From: Candidatus Helarchaeota archaeon
GTDB lineage: Archaea > Asgardarchaeota > Lokiarchaeia > Helarchaeales > HEL-GB-A
Length of the DNA stretch: 18,921 bases
Assembly (NCBI GenBank): GCA_016840125.1
Contig: JAEOSY010000549.1
Coordinates: forward strand, 1-18,921
Direction of reading: 5' to 3'
A program made the position numbers and the translations under genes. Below the pieces are notes generated by a model, which saw nothing but the letters and a program-made list of their open reading frames with translations, had not been told where the DNA came from and searched no databases. Numbering within the stretch: position 1 is the first letter of the stretch; each line of letters begins with the position of its first letter. Positions 9,238-17,180 of the stretch are shown piece after piece.

Positions 9238-10326
9238 TTAAATCCAGGTTTCACAATCTTTGCAGACCAGAAATTCAAATTCACCGCCGCAATGGTCGCA
9301 ACCTAACACATTATAATTCAGTTCGCCACAATCTTCGCACCGCACGTTTTTGATGATTTTACCACATTCCGGACACGTGGCGGAGGTATCATAGAACGGT
9401 AGCTCTGTGCGGCAGACCCTGCAAACTAAATAAGAAAAGATTCCCCCACAATTTTCGCATTTTCTCACATCAAAAGTAAGTTCGCCGCAGGCTACACATC
9501 TCACCGATTGAATGGAATTCTTACAATCGGGGCAAATAAGCACTGAATCAGTTGAACTGCTGGGTGATAATTTTTCAACAGTTCTCTTTGGTTGTGGAGT
9601 GGGCGGAGTTACTTCATCCCTAACTATTTCGAGTTCTAAGTCTGATTGTGGGGGTAAAATATCGTTCCTGAGGCGTTCGATGGCGTCCCAGAACGACGTG
9701 GAGATATTCTTTTTAACTTTTCCATGAACTGAGCAATTTAGAATAAGGGTAGTCCTCCTATCCTTAGTTTTACGCTCCAGATCTATCATATCTAATCCGC
9801 ATTTCGGACAAGTGTAAATACAATTAACAACCTTGGAGATCCACTCATCCTGACTGCTAAGCTCAAATTTTTGTTTTTCTTGATGGCCTCTCTTGCAAAG
9901 GAGTTCAACTAGTGCCGCCATTTTTCCAACGATCAAGGATTCAATGCTCTGAGGATAGCCACATTTCAGGCAAAAGAATTTTTCAGGTGTTTTGGAAACT
10001 TTTTTGGATTCAATGGAGTAATGCCAGAACGAAGTGGAGATGGCTTTTTGTATTTTTCCGTGAGTGGGACAACTTAATACAAGGAGCGTTTTTTTATCCA
10101 CTGTAATTCTATCTAGATTTACTAAGTCTAACCCACATCTTGGACATTTATAGAGTCTCTCGACTACTGTTGCCTCCCACTCACCGCGGGTGCTCATGTC
10201 GAGTTTACGCTTCTCCTCGTGTCTTTTTTTGCAGGTAAGTTCAACATGCGCAAACCCCTTCTTTCCTATAATTACAGTCTCAACACTTTGAGCATTTCTG
10301 CATTTTTTACAGGCGAACCGTTCCAT
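9238..10326 (-). CDS. Multi-zinc protein: two double-CCCH modules plus eight CxxC pairs
   Basis: 362 residues, family not recognised. Residues 4-101 and 117-213 are a tandem duplication. Ligands are C6, C9, C32, H36, C61, C64, C86, H89, then C119, C122, C144, H148, C173, C176, C198, H201. Shared motifs include QS(V/I)E, CPxCGLD and ISTSFW. A Pro/Ser linker (about 228-262) leads to two zinc-ribbon repeats with CPxC, VRCxxCGEL, CxxCGG and LVCxxC, giving eight CxxC pairs. Together these could bind up to eight zinc ions. No signal peptide. Start: ATG 10326 with AGGAG (10337-10341) 10 nt upstream; ATG 10330 is out of frame and stops after seven codons. It is the first gene of an operon with its smaller paralogue and is divergent from the Pro-rich gene. 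An adaptor or nucleic-acid-binding role is possible but unproven. Confidence 0.9.
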   Translation of the reverse strand: MERFACKKCRNAQSVETVIIGKKGFAHVELTCKKRHEEKRKLDMSTRGEWEATVVERLYKCPRCGLDLVNLDRITVDKKTLLVLSCPTHGKIQKAISTSFWHYSIESKKVSKTPEKFFCLKCGYPQSIESLIVGKMAALVELLCKRGHQEKQKFELSSQDEWISKVVNCIYTCPKCGLDMIDLERKTKDRRTTLILNCSVHGKVKKNISTSFWDAIERLRNDILPPQSDLELEIVRDEVTPPTPQPKRTVEKLSPSSSTDSVLICPDCKNSIQSVRCVACGELTFDVRKCENCGGIFSYLVCRVCRTELPFYDTSATCPECGKIIKNVRCEDCGELNYNVLGCDHCGGEFEFLVCKDCETWI

Positions 10327-10463
10327 CCATGTTTGTCTCCTATACTCCTCGACAGGTTATGACTTGGATCAATATTTAGATACAAGAACATTTATGATTT
10401 TGAATGAATAAAAACCAATACATAAAAAGAGGACCCTGTGATTGAAGGTTGGAGTCGAGACCA
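10327..10463. promoter_or_regulatory. Divergent promoter region between zinc-protein operon and Pro-triplet gene
   Basis: Minus strand: CTAAATATTG at about 10371-10380 is TATA-like and would place a start near 10349, ahead of the AGGAG of the zinc gene. Plus strand: ATACATAAAAAG at about 10419-10430 would place a start near 10450, just before the GGAG (10451-10454) used by the Pro-rich gene. The two elements are about 45 bp apart, so joint regulation is possible. Element choice is by eye. Confidence 0.4.
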
Positions 10464-11162
10464 ATGACTGAAGTGGCGAAATATACTGCCGTGAGGATAT
10501 GGGAAGCGTTCATTGTAGCGTATCGGACAGGTACGCAGGAAATATATACACGAATCCAGCGCATATTAGACGCACATCCTGCATGTAAAGGCTGGAATAT
10601 AAAGATTCCAATTGTTCAAAAACCCATACCCGATCTTCCTCCACTTACTCCAACCCCTGCTTTTTCAGGATCCCCTGCCACACCTGGATTCCTGGAATTT
10701 CAAGGATCTCCAGCGAAACAGCCAGTACCTTTCATGGGAATTCCATTCATCCCAGCAATCCCGTTCGTTCCAGCTGTTCCGCTAATTCCACAGATTCCGC
10801 CAAGACCTGCTCTTCCTGCGTTACCATATCTTCCCGCCGAACCTGCACCATTACCAAAAACTCCAAGGATCCCTGCATTACCGGCAATAAAAGCATTTCC
10901 GGATATCCCCGCCCTTCCAGAATTACCTGCTATTCCCGCTCTCCCAAACTCTAATCCAGTACCTGCTCAACTGCCAATACCTGCGATTCTTGGCATGCCC
11001 GCCTTACCTGCTATTCCCGCAATACCTGCCTATGATCCTGCTGACTATACTGCCAAACAAACACCGCCACCCGTTCCCGGACAGCAGCCGTCTCCTGAGG
11101 AAAAGAAAACTCGTCGGGAAGGAATAGAGGATGCCATTGGCATTGTGAGGAAATTTCAATAA
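10464..11162 (+). CDS. Cytoplasmic protein with long hydrophobic-Pro-small triplet rod
   Basis: 232 residues, family not recognised. Residues 1-40 look helical (ending in QEIYTRIQRILDAH). Residues 93-189 are mostly triplets of Ile/Leu/Val/Phe, Pro, and Ala or another residue, such as LPAIPAIPA. The tail is charged (EEKKTRREGIEDAIGIVRKF) and probably helical. There is no signal peptide, so it should be cytoplasmic. A polyproline-II helix has three residues per turn, so the triplets would put hydrophobic, Pro and small residues on three separate faces; this is inference. Start: ATG 10464 has GGAG 9 nt upstream; an in-frame TTG at 10449 is less likely because it overlaps that site. It is divergent from the zinc-protein operon. 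Asgard profilins are known to bind polyproline ligands, but these Pro are spaced, not consecutive, so that link is weak. Confidence 0.85.
   Translation: MTEVAKYTAVRIWEAFIVAYRTGTQEIYTRIQRILDAHPACKGWNIKIPIVQKPIPDLPPLTPTPAFSGSPATPGFLEFQGSPAKQPVPFMGIPFIPAIPFVPAVPLIPQIPPRPALPALPYLPAEPAPLPKTPRIPALPAIKAFPDIPALPELPAIPALPNSNPVPAQLPIPAILGMPALPAIPAIPAYDPADYTAKQTPPPVPGQQPSPEEKKTRREGIEDAIGIVRKFQ
10740..11030 (+). repeat. Degenerate 9-nt / 3-residue repeat encoding the Pro rod
   Basis: About 30 triplets with Pro at the centre and Ile, Leu, Val or Phe in front, with a few interruptions (for example around SNPVPAQ). Codons for Pro and Ala vary among copies, so the pattern is kept at protein level and is not a recent DNA expansion. 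Confidence 0.8.
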
Positions 11163-11227
11163 AGTTTGAATTAACATTAGCTTCTCATAACACTCCCTAA
11201 TTAGTTAAAAACAAAAAAATCCAGAAA

Positions 11228-11239
11228 ATTTAAATATTA
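11228..11239 (+). promoter_or_regulatory. TATA box of the LamG/beta-helix surface protein
   Basis: ATTTAAATATTA in the 134-bp gap after the Pro-rich gene. A start near 11259 would give a leader of about 38 nt containing GAGGGA (11283-11288), 8 nt before ATG 11297. No other element was seen in this gap. Confidence 0.45.
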
Positions 11240-11296
11240 TTTTAAAATTACTCCTTACTCCGATAATGAATAAAAGGCTCCTGAGGGAACTATTAA

Positions 11297-14200
11297 ATGC
11301 GGTCTGTAAGCAAAAAAGGATTTATTATATTATTTATTTGTATTTTTTGTTGTAGTTTGGTCTTAGTTCCATCCTTAACTAATACTTCTCGCTCAATGGA
11401 ACCGACAATTGAGGCTGAAACATTATTTTCTAAAGACACTGTAATTGACGAGGAGACTGGCGACTATTCCTATGACTCAGGGGATACTTTTACCGGCTCA
11501 TTAGAGATTAATTTACCTGCAGACTTTGGAGTAGTTGTTGATTTTGATGGTTCAATATTTACAGCAGGGACTATTTTAACTATCAAAGGATATTCAGTTG
11601 TATCCTTTATTGGATGTAATTTAAATTATAACCAAATTAATTTCATAGAAAATTCAGAAACAACTTTTCAAGGAGGGGAAATAAGGGCGTACGATGATCC
11701 AACCGATGAAGATAATGAAATAAGCTTTCTAGATTATGCCAAGGTTACATTTCAACAAAATTGTGAAATTAATACTGATGGACTCGGTCTTACGCTCGAT
11801 GAAAACCAGGATTGTCATAATACCATAATTTTCGACCATGTAACTGTAGATATAACTGAAATTGAACATCCTTATCTTGGACCTCATCGGTGCAGATTCA
11901 CAGGTGACTCTAAAATTGAAATTACACACTCAACTTTCAATATTCACGATACGCTTTTTGAATTCGAATTAGATGAATTAGCTGATCCCTTGGAATATCA
12001 AGTAATAATAAGTGATAACTCGGAGATAAACATGGATGTTGGATGGGGAATCGAAGCTTCTTCAAAAGTAAGTATAAAGGATTCAACTACTAATGGTGGG
12101 ACTATTTCTCTTGGAAAATTTGGTAGTAGTGATCATCAATCTGTTTTGAAAATTGAAGATTCTACGGTAATAAGTACAATAATGGATCTTAGTCCTAATA
12201 CAAAATTAATCGTTCGAGGAGCAAGTACAGTAATTAATTCAATTGCGAAAGTATTAAAGGTCACCGGAGATCTATTAATTTCCGATGATAAAATCTCAGA
12301 ATCCTCTATTTTAGGATCTGACTATACGTATATATCAGAAGTTGACACGGATGGATTGTCTGATCAGATTTTTTATACCTATGTGCCTGTAGGCTTTCCC
12401 GGTTCAACTATTGAAATTGATTCCTCTAAAATTTATGCCCTCACAACTGCAAGTTCCGCAAAAATATATGATTCGTCTGAAATCATAGATAGTATTCACC
12501 CTGGTCATGGGGCGAAGATAGAGGTTGAAGATTCTACCCTTTCAGCAACTGGTGGGTACTGTAATTTATATGGAAGTATAGGCCCTTTAGCTCCAGTTAC
12601 TATTGGGGATAGAGCGGAAGTCCAATTCAAAAGCAGTACCGTTCAGGGGTTGATATATCCTCTAAGTTCCACAATGGTATTATTTCAAAATTCTCAGTAT
12701 GATGAGTTTACCAAAACTTTTTCAAATACTGTCATGGCACGTTTTCCTGACAAGTTACTGGGGAACCTTGTAATTGTTGACATGATATCAGAGGTTGAGT
12801 TAAAGATCTGGGGTTATATTGGACCTGGTGGTGGTGTTCCAGCTGAATACATAAATACAGCGAGATTATGGATAGACGGTACTGATTATGGACATGATTT
12901 ACATTTCTTTATAAATCCGATACACAGTTTTAGACCAGAGAATCATATTCAACTCATTGTATACACTGATACAATGAATTTCTACCATCATACAACTGCG
13001 AACATTGTAGATGATGATATTAATGACCCTGAAATCAGTCTTAGCTATGATGGTGACTATACCTCGACTAACTCTGGTTCTGTTCATTTTAGTGTTTCAG
13101 ATGATACCGCAACGAATGTCCAGGTTTATCTCAATGAATTCCTTGAGCCCCTAGAATATCTGGGAGAACAAAGTTTTACTAGCGACCAAGACGGAATGCA
13201 TCCAAATGATTGGTTTGTGTACGAACACCCATCTCTTGGGGATTTCCTTGAAGTGCAGGCTGAAAAGGAGGGGCATCAAAAAGTCGTTAAATTGGAAGAT
13301 CAGAGCCCAAATTCGGGTTGTACAATGATTTATTCTCATCCGCATCAAACTAGGGGTATTGTTGAATTCTGGATTTACGCGGATTATATTGAGGGGGGTG
13401 TGAACCAGGTTATGGTGAGTTTATATGATAAAGGAAATACCGCACGAATTCGATTACTATTTGTTTTTGATTCCAATCCCTCACAAAGTTTATTGATGGT
13501 TAGAAGGGTTGGCAATACAGACTATCAATCAACCGGCAAAGAAGTTCCCTGTGATGAATGGCATCATGTGAGAATAGAATTTGACTGTTGGACAAATAAA
13601 TATAGCCTGTGGTTAAACAATGCCCTCACAGATGAATATAATATGATTTATATGAAATATCCCGCTATACCGCTTGCATCCTTTCGAGCCGATACAGTCA
13701 TGCCGGCAGGAACAATTGCTTATATGGATGCTGTGGATTTCTCGTGGTCAGCCAATTATTATCCCAATCGAAATTTTGAATTTACAAATACCGAAATCAG
13801 CATCCCAAGTGAGATAGGGGACTATATCGTAACTGTAAAAGCAGATGAATGGGATGTTGATCGGCCTGGTGATCAACGATACGTTGAGGCGTCTTACTCT
13901 GTTACAATAGCTGGTTCTCTCAACAGCCTGCAGTTGCCTACTCCCGATCTGGATCTACATATATATGATAATGAAGGAAGGCATGTTGGAGTGAATTATT
14001 CTACAGGGGAGATCGAAATTTTGATTCCGGGTGCATCCTACTCGGGAGATTTTGTGACTGGTACGGAATGGATCTATGTTCCATACAACGTTACGGAGTA
14101 TTACGTGGTAGTGGATGCACGGGATGCACACTATCCCGAAGAAGAGTACCAACTCACTATTACAACCTATGTCCCCGAAGTGGGTGTCCTCCAGAGTGTA

Positions 14201-14620
14201 CAAAACGAGACAATTCTAGCGGGAGAGAGCAATTACTGGGTGCCTGAGATATCTAACGAGACTGGTGAACTTATCGTTACGCCGCTTGAAACTGCTATAA
14301 TGGAGGAAATAATAGATCAGCTTTATGTTTTGGAGGAAATACTTGAAGATGTCGATTGTTTTTTTCTCCGATATATATTGCTATGGTTAATAGGAAAAGC
14401 AATATTAAATATGGGTGATGCACAATCTCTTTACCTGTCAGGAAATACTTCCGCTGCTTTGATCAAAGCTAAGATCGCAAAAGTTCAGGTATGTATTAGC
14501 GAATTTATTATTGAGCTCGCAGATTATTTTGATATTCTCGAATCTGAAGTGGTCGTCGATCTTCTTATGCAAATTAATATCATTCAGAGTAATTTAAAGC
14601 TTCTTTTGGAAATATTATAA
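11297..14620 (+). CDS. Secreted surface protein: beta-helix-like region, LamG-like domain in an Ig-like domain, helical tail
   Basis: 1107 residues. Residues 1-32 are a signal peptide (Lys near the N-terminus, core GFIILFICIFCCSLVLV). Residues 60-460 are many short beta-prone units such as KIEDSTVIS and AKIEVEDSTLS, typical of right-handed beta-helices. From about 577 an Ig-like domain begins (DPEISLSYDGDYTS, FSVSDDT); it is apparently interrupted by a LamG/concanavalin-like domain (622-820: GIVEFWIYAD, EWHHVRIEFDCW, KYSLWLNN, YMDAVDFSW) and resumes to 871 (IPSEIGDYIVTVKADEWDVD, YSVTI). Residues 880-975 resemble a C-terminal beta-sandwich (LDLHIYDNEGRHVG). The last 120 residues are helical with one hydrophobic stretch (RYILLWLIGKAIL), but no classical terminal anchor is seen. 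A carbohydrate- or envelope-binding role is inferred from LamG. Start chosen by GAGGGA 8 nt upstream. Confidence 0.9.
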   Translation: MRSVSKKGFIILFICIFCCSLVLVPSLTNTSRSMEPTIEAETLFSKDTVIDEETGDYSYDSGDTFTGSLEINLPADFGVVVDFDGSIFTAGTILTIKGYSVVSFIGCNLNYNQINFIENSETTFQGGEIRAYDDPTDEDNEISFLDYAKVTFQQNCEINTDGLGLTLDENQDCHNTIIFDHVTVDITEIEHPYLGPHRCRFTGDSKIEITHSTFNIHDTLFEFELDELADPLEYQVIISDNSEINMDVGWGIEASSKVSIKDSTTNGGTISLGKFGSSDHQSVLKIEDSTVISTIMDLSPNTKLIVRGASTVINSIAKVLKVTGDLLISDDKISESSILGSDYTYISEVDTDGLSDQIFYTYVPVGFPGSTIEIDSSKIYALTTASSAKIYDSSEIIDSIHPGHGAKIEVEDSTLSATGGYCNLYGSIGPLAPVTIGDRAEVQFKSSTVQGLIYPLSSTMVLFQNSQYDEFTKTFSNTVMARFPDKLLGNLVIVDMISEVELKIWGYIGPGGGVPAEYINTARLWIDGTDYGHDLHFFINPIHSFRPENHIQLIVYTDTMNFYHHTTANIVDDDINDPEISLSYDGDYTSTNSGSVHFSVSDDTATNVQVYLNEFLEPLEYLGEQSFTSDQDGMHPNDWFVYEHPSLGDFLEVQAEKEGHQKVVKLEDQSPNSGCTMIYSHPHQTRGIVEFWIYADYIEGGVNQVMVSLYDKGNTARIRLLFVFDSNPSQSLLMVRRVGNTDYQSTGKEVPCDEWHHVRIEFDCWTNKYSLWLNNALTDEYNMIYMKYPAIPLASFRADTVMPAGTIAYMDAVDFSWSANYYPNRNFEFTNTEISIPSEIGDYIVTVKADEWDVDRPGDQRYVEASYSVTIAGSLNSLQLPTPDLDLHIYDNEGRHVGVNYSTGEIEILIPGASYSGDFVTGTEWIYVPYNVTEYYVVVDARDAHYPEEEYQLTITTYVPEVGVLQSVQNETILAGESNYWVPEISNETGELIVTPLETAIMEEIIDQLYVLEEILEDVDCFFLRYILLWLIGKAILNMGDAQSLYLSGNTSAALIKAKIAKVQVCISEFIIELADYFDILESEVVVDLLMQINIIQSNLKLLLEIL

Positions 14621-14692
14621 AGCAGCTCTCCAGAAGATTATTAATGGAATACTATAATCAGGCCTTTCTGGTGGATAAACCATTGAAATTGA

Positions 14693-14712
14693 AACGAAAG
14701 TTTAAAATATAA
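14693..14712 (+). promoter_or_regulatory. BRE/TATA promoter of the YkgJ-type gene
   Basis: A purine-rich BRE (CGAAAG) runs straight into TTTAAAATATAA (14701-14712). TATA centre to ATG 14739 is about 33 nt, so the transcript would have a leader of only a few nt. This agrees with the lack of a good ribosome binding site. The rest of the 118-bp gap (14621-14738) shows nothing else. Confidence 0.6.
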
Positions 14713-14738
14713 GAGCGATTAATGGAAGCGATTCTAAT

Positions 14739-15296
14739 ATGCCTCAAGGTTTTTGTGAAAATTGTCCTGGGGATTGTTGTTCAGAATTTACAGTTTATCT
14801 CACGCATACGGATATAAAACGCATTACCCAATTCGTGAGAAGCGCACCGGAGAGTTTTGTAGTACCCTATCTCCATAATATGCCATCTCCTTATCCCTCG
14901 GTCTTTCTAGAGGACTACGGGAAGTATGTACGATTGGGATTGATACGCAATGATGAAGATTGTGTTTTTTTAGATTCCAGTAATGGACGAAAGAAGTGTC
15001 TAGTTCATGCCTACAAGCCTATGGTATGCATTACTTATCCGTTCTCCCTCAACGACAGTTATGAGCTTGTTCCAACCAAAGATTATAAATGTCCAATGCC
15101 TTGGAGGTCATTAAGTTCGGTGGAGCGCCAAGAGGTAATTCAAGAGATTAATCAGTTCTACACAGAGTTCAAAGAATATAAACAATTAGTAAAGAAATGG
15201 AATTCCCTCTCAATTACAAAAGAAAAAAGCTTTGACGTGCTCTTACATTTTTTAACTCATGATTCTAGAGAAAAAGATCGCACATCTTCTATCTAA
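14739..15296 (+). CDS. YkgJ-family (UPF0153) Cys-cluster protein
   Basis: 185 residues. The N-terminal cluster C6-x2-C9-x3-C13-C14 and the later C75, C87-L-V-H90, KPMVC97-x2-YPF and C120-region (KCPMP) match the CxxCxxxCC family, annotated as a putative zinc- or iron-chelating domain. The biochemical role of the family is not well defined. The last 60 residues are charged and helical. No signal peptide, so cytoplasmic. Start ATG 14739 puts the first Cys at residue 6, as usual for this family. It has its own strong promoter, and its last 8 bp (15289-15296) overlap the 3' end of the convergent small membrane protein gene. Confidence 0.85.
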   Translation: MPQGFCENCPGDCCSEFTVYLTHTDIKRITQFVRSAPESFVVPYLHNMPSPYPSVFLEDYGKYVRLGLIRNDEDCVFLDSSNGRKKCLVHAYKPMVCITYPFSLNDSYELVPTKDYKCPMPWRSLSSVERQEVIQEINQFYTEFKEYKQLVKKWNSLSITKEKSFDVLLHFLTHDSREKDRTSSI

Positions 15297-15531
15297 ATTT
15301 ATATGCCTGAGGGCGCGTTCGAGACCTAGTGAAATATTGAAGCACCAGAATTACGACAATTCCACCAGCAATTACCCATAAAATCGCGACTAAAATCCAA
15401 TAATCAGAACTTTCAGGGGGATCAATGAATGGCACAATACTTAAGTAAGTGGCTCCGATTAATAGGCCGAGCAGTGCAAAGCAAAGGCAATACTGTGAAG
15501 GTATACTCTTGGCAGGGCGATTAGGGCGCAT
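15289..15531 (-). CDS. Small two-helix membrane protein
   Basis: 80 residues, family not recognised. A basic N-terminus (MRPNRPAK) is followed by a hydrophobic helix (about 13-34, YCLCFALLGLLIGATYLSIV), a short acidic loop with PPESSDYW, a second helix (about 44-66, ILVAILWVIAGGIVVILVLQ) and a basic tail. Basic residues at both ends suggest N- and C-termini inside the cell. GAGG lies 5 nt before ATG 15531, which is 11 nt after the stop of the SCP2-like gene, so the two are likely co-transcribed. It overlaps the convergent YkgJ-type gene by 8 bp. Confidence 0.75.
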   Translation of the reverse strand: MRPNRPAKSIPSQYCLCFALLGLLIGATYLSIVPFIDPPESSDYWILVAILWVIAGGIVVILVLQYFTRSRTRPQAYKFR

Positions 15532-15542
15532 TTTTCCTCAAA

Positions 15543-16067
15543 TTAAAACCCTAATTCGTTCAAAATTCCGCCCAGTAGCTTCATATCCTCGTTTCGGATG
15601 GCAAGGAGCCGATCTTTCGGATGGAGGGCTTCAATAGGGGCAAAAATTTTTGCCAAGGCAGCCATTTTATCAATTTTAACCCGTTGTTTCAGAATAGCAT
15701 CCACGAAAGTGAGATTACTGGAGATAATCTCAAATACCGTCCAGATGCTATCAAATGTGAGTTTTGGTGCAGTCCGATCGAAGGAGTCGTCAACAGGGAT
15801 TTCATCATAAGATTTCAAGAAAGCGGTGACTTGGAATAGGTTTCGCACAGCGAACATACATTTTTTACCGAAAGAATGGGTGGCAATCATCTCCAGCTTC
15901 TCTGGTTCATTCTCAAACATAATCCGGAGCCGTTGGAAAAAATAACGGAAGAAAAATTCCGCGGCTGTTTGTCCACTTATCTCCTTTCTTTCTATAGCTT
16001 TAAAGAAACGTTTTCCGCGTTCTTGAAGTTCTGGAGTGAGTTCATTAAATGTCATTGAAAGTGCCAA
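15543..16067 (-). CDS. SCP2-like protein, 174 aa (paralogue of the gene at 18192-18716)
   Basis: The protein is an N-terminal helix with EFFFRYFFQRLR, a middle region, then APKLTFDSIWTVFEII, AILKQRVKIDKM and FAPIEAL, and a C-terminal helix ending GILNELGF. The pattern P-x-L-x-F, a helix, then a short basic strand and a helix resembles SCP2 (sterol carrier protein 2) hydrophobic-ligand-binding domains; similarity is distant. The paralogue shares FFF-x-YFFQRL, the basic strand, API and the GF ending. Start: the frame extends to GTG 16076, but that GTG is part of AGGTGA; TTG 16067 follows it by 5 nt. TTG gives the same length as the paralogue and a gap-free alignment from residue 1. ATG 16055 is another option. 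It lies 35 nt after the coiled-coil gene with no promoter seen between. Confidence 0.8.
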   Translation of the reverse strand: MALSMTFNELTPELQERGKRFFKAIERKEISGQTAAEFFFRYFFQRLRIMFENEPEKLEMIATHSFGKKCMFAVRNLFQVTAFLKSYDEIPVDDSFDRTAPKLTFDSIWTVFEIISSNLTFVDAILKQRVKIDKMAALAKIFAPIEALHPKDRLLAIRNEDMKLLGGILNELGF

Positions 16068-16102
16068 TATCTTCACCTATAAAAAAGAGAATTAAAAAGG
16101 AA

Positions 16103-17125
16103 TTATCTGATTCTTAGGATTTTATCCATTCGATAAAGGTCCCTCGCTTGTCTGAGGAGGCTTCCATCAAGGAGACTTGTTAGTTTAATTTCTAGTCCTT
16201 TCACAAAGCGTACTTTCCGTAGGAGGACAAAATCGAAGAACATAAGTATGGGGTCTAATTCCCCATTCAAATAATTTGTGATCGTTTCGTAATCCCCCTC
16301 CATCACAATATCAGGTTCTTTGGGGGCTTTGCCAAGTCCCGCCTTCATTTGATTATCTTTGATTAAAATGTGTGTGTAACCTTCACCTACAATATGCATT
16401 TCAATAGCTCTATCCCACCCTTTGATCCAGCGTTGATATCGCTTGGATTCTAGTTTAATATCTAACGCGGGTTGGAGTAAATTAACGATACCTTGTAAAA
16501 GTAGGTTCTCGGTTTCCGGAACATAGCTTGGCGCTGTTTCTTTAGCTAATTCTTCTACTGACTTTCTAGCCACTTCTTCCTTAAACTTCCGCTCTTCTTC
16601 CGCTCTTTTTATCCGCTCTTGTTCTTCTCTGAATTTTCGGTTCTTTTCCTCTTGAAGTCTTCGTTCCGCTTCCTCGAGTTTTTTTTGCGCTTCTTCTTCA
16701 CGCAGAATTTGCGCTAATCGTTGTGCTTCTTCAGCTGCTTTAGCTGCTTCTGCTCTTCTTACCCGCTCTTGTTCTTCCCTGAATTTCCGCTCTTCTTCCT
16801 CTTGAACTCTCCGATCTTCCTCCTCTCGATGTTTCCGCGCCTCTTCCTCGATTCTTCTTCGAGCTTCCTCTTCTCTACGTTTGAGCTCCTCATCTTCACG
16901 TTGAATCTGTGCTATTCGCTGCGCCTCTTCAGCTGCTTTAGCTGCTTCTGCTCTTTGTGCCGCTTCTAATTTACGCTGGCGCTCCGCCGCTTCCTCAGCG
17001 GTCTCAGGAAGCGGACCTTCGACAAAATCTTCAGCTTTAGGTAATTCTTCTTCTGGAGTTTCTTCATCAGGCTTAGTTGCATCCGCAAGATTTTTCCAAA
17101 TTTCCCGATCTGGGTCTTCAGCCAA
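16103..17125 (-). CDS. Long ER/K-rich helix fused to a C-terminal SCP2 domain
   Basis: About 340 residues. An acidic N-terminal 40 residues leads to about 160 residues of Glu/Arg/Lys/Ala-rich helix (coiled coil or single alpha-helix), containing an internal duplication. The C-terminal 130 residues look like an SCP2 sterol-carrier-type domain: GWDRAIEMHIVGEGYTHI, PDIVMEGDYETITNYLNGEL and RKVRFVKGLEIKLTSLL. SCP2 domains bind lipids or other hydrophobic ligands. No signal peptide, so cytoplasmic. Start: GTG 17134 lies inside GGGTGA; TTG 17125, 5 nt after that site, is preferred and has the same geometry as the downstream SCP2-like gene. An upstream ATG at 17148 is out of frame and stops after five codons. 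It has its own TATA box. The helix may act as a spacer or partner-binding arm. Confidence 0.85.
   Translation of the reverse strand: MAEDPDREIWKNLADATKPDEETPEEELPKAEDFVEGPLPETAEEAAERQRKLEAAQRAEAAKAAEEAQRIAQIQREDEELKRREEEARRRIEEEARKHREEEDRRVQEEEERKFREEQERVRRAEAAKAAEEAQRLAQILREEEAQKKLEEAERRLQEEKNRKFREEQERIKRAEEERKFKEEVARKSVEELAKETAPSYVPETENLLLQGIVNLLQPALDIKLESKRYQRWIKGWDRAIEMHIVGEGYTHILIKDNQMKAGLGKAPKEPDIVMEGDYETITNYLNGELDPILMFFDFVLLRKVRFVKGLEIKLTSLLDGSLLRQARDLYRMDKILRIR
16610..16954 (-). repeat. 198-bp internal duplication in the charged helix
   Basis: RAEAAKAAEEAQR occurs twice, 198 bp (66 codons) apart, starting at 16954 and 16756 on the minus strand. KFREEQER also recurs, at 16786 and 16636, only 150 bp apart, so the second copy is 16 residues shorter. 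The first motif is nearly identical at DNA level (agctgctttagctgcttctg in both), suggesting a fairly recent duplication. Confidence 0.8.
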
Positions 17126-17180
17126 TTTTTTCACCCAAAATTTCCCATGAATTTTGATATTAAATTAGAAGGGAATCTCC

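Noticed and set aside
10464..11162. Collagen-like or secreted Pro-rich wall protein
   Set aside because: No signal peptide, and no Gly at every third position; the triplet is hydrophobic-Pro-small.
16721..16969. 82-codon plus-strand ORF rich in Phe, Ser, Cys
   Set aside because: It is the complement of the Glu/Arg/Lys/Ala helix repeat; no ribosome binding site and no independent support.
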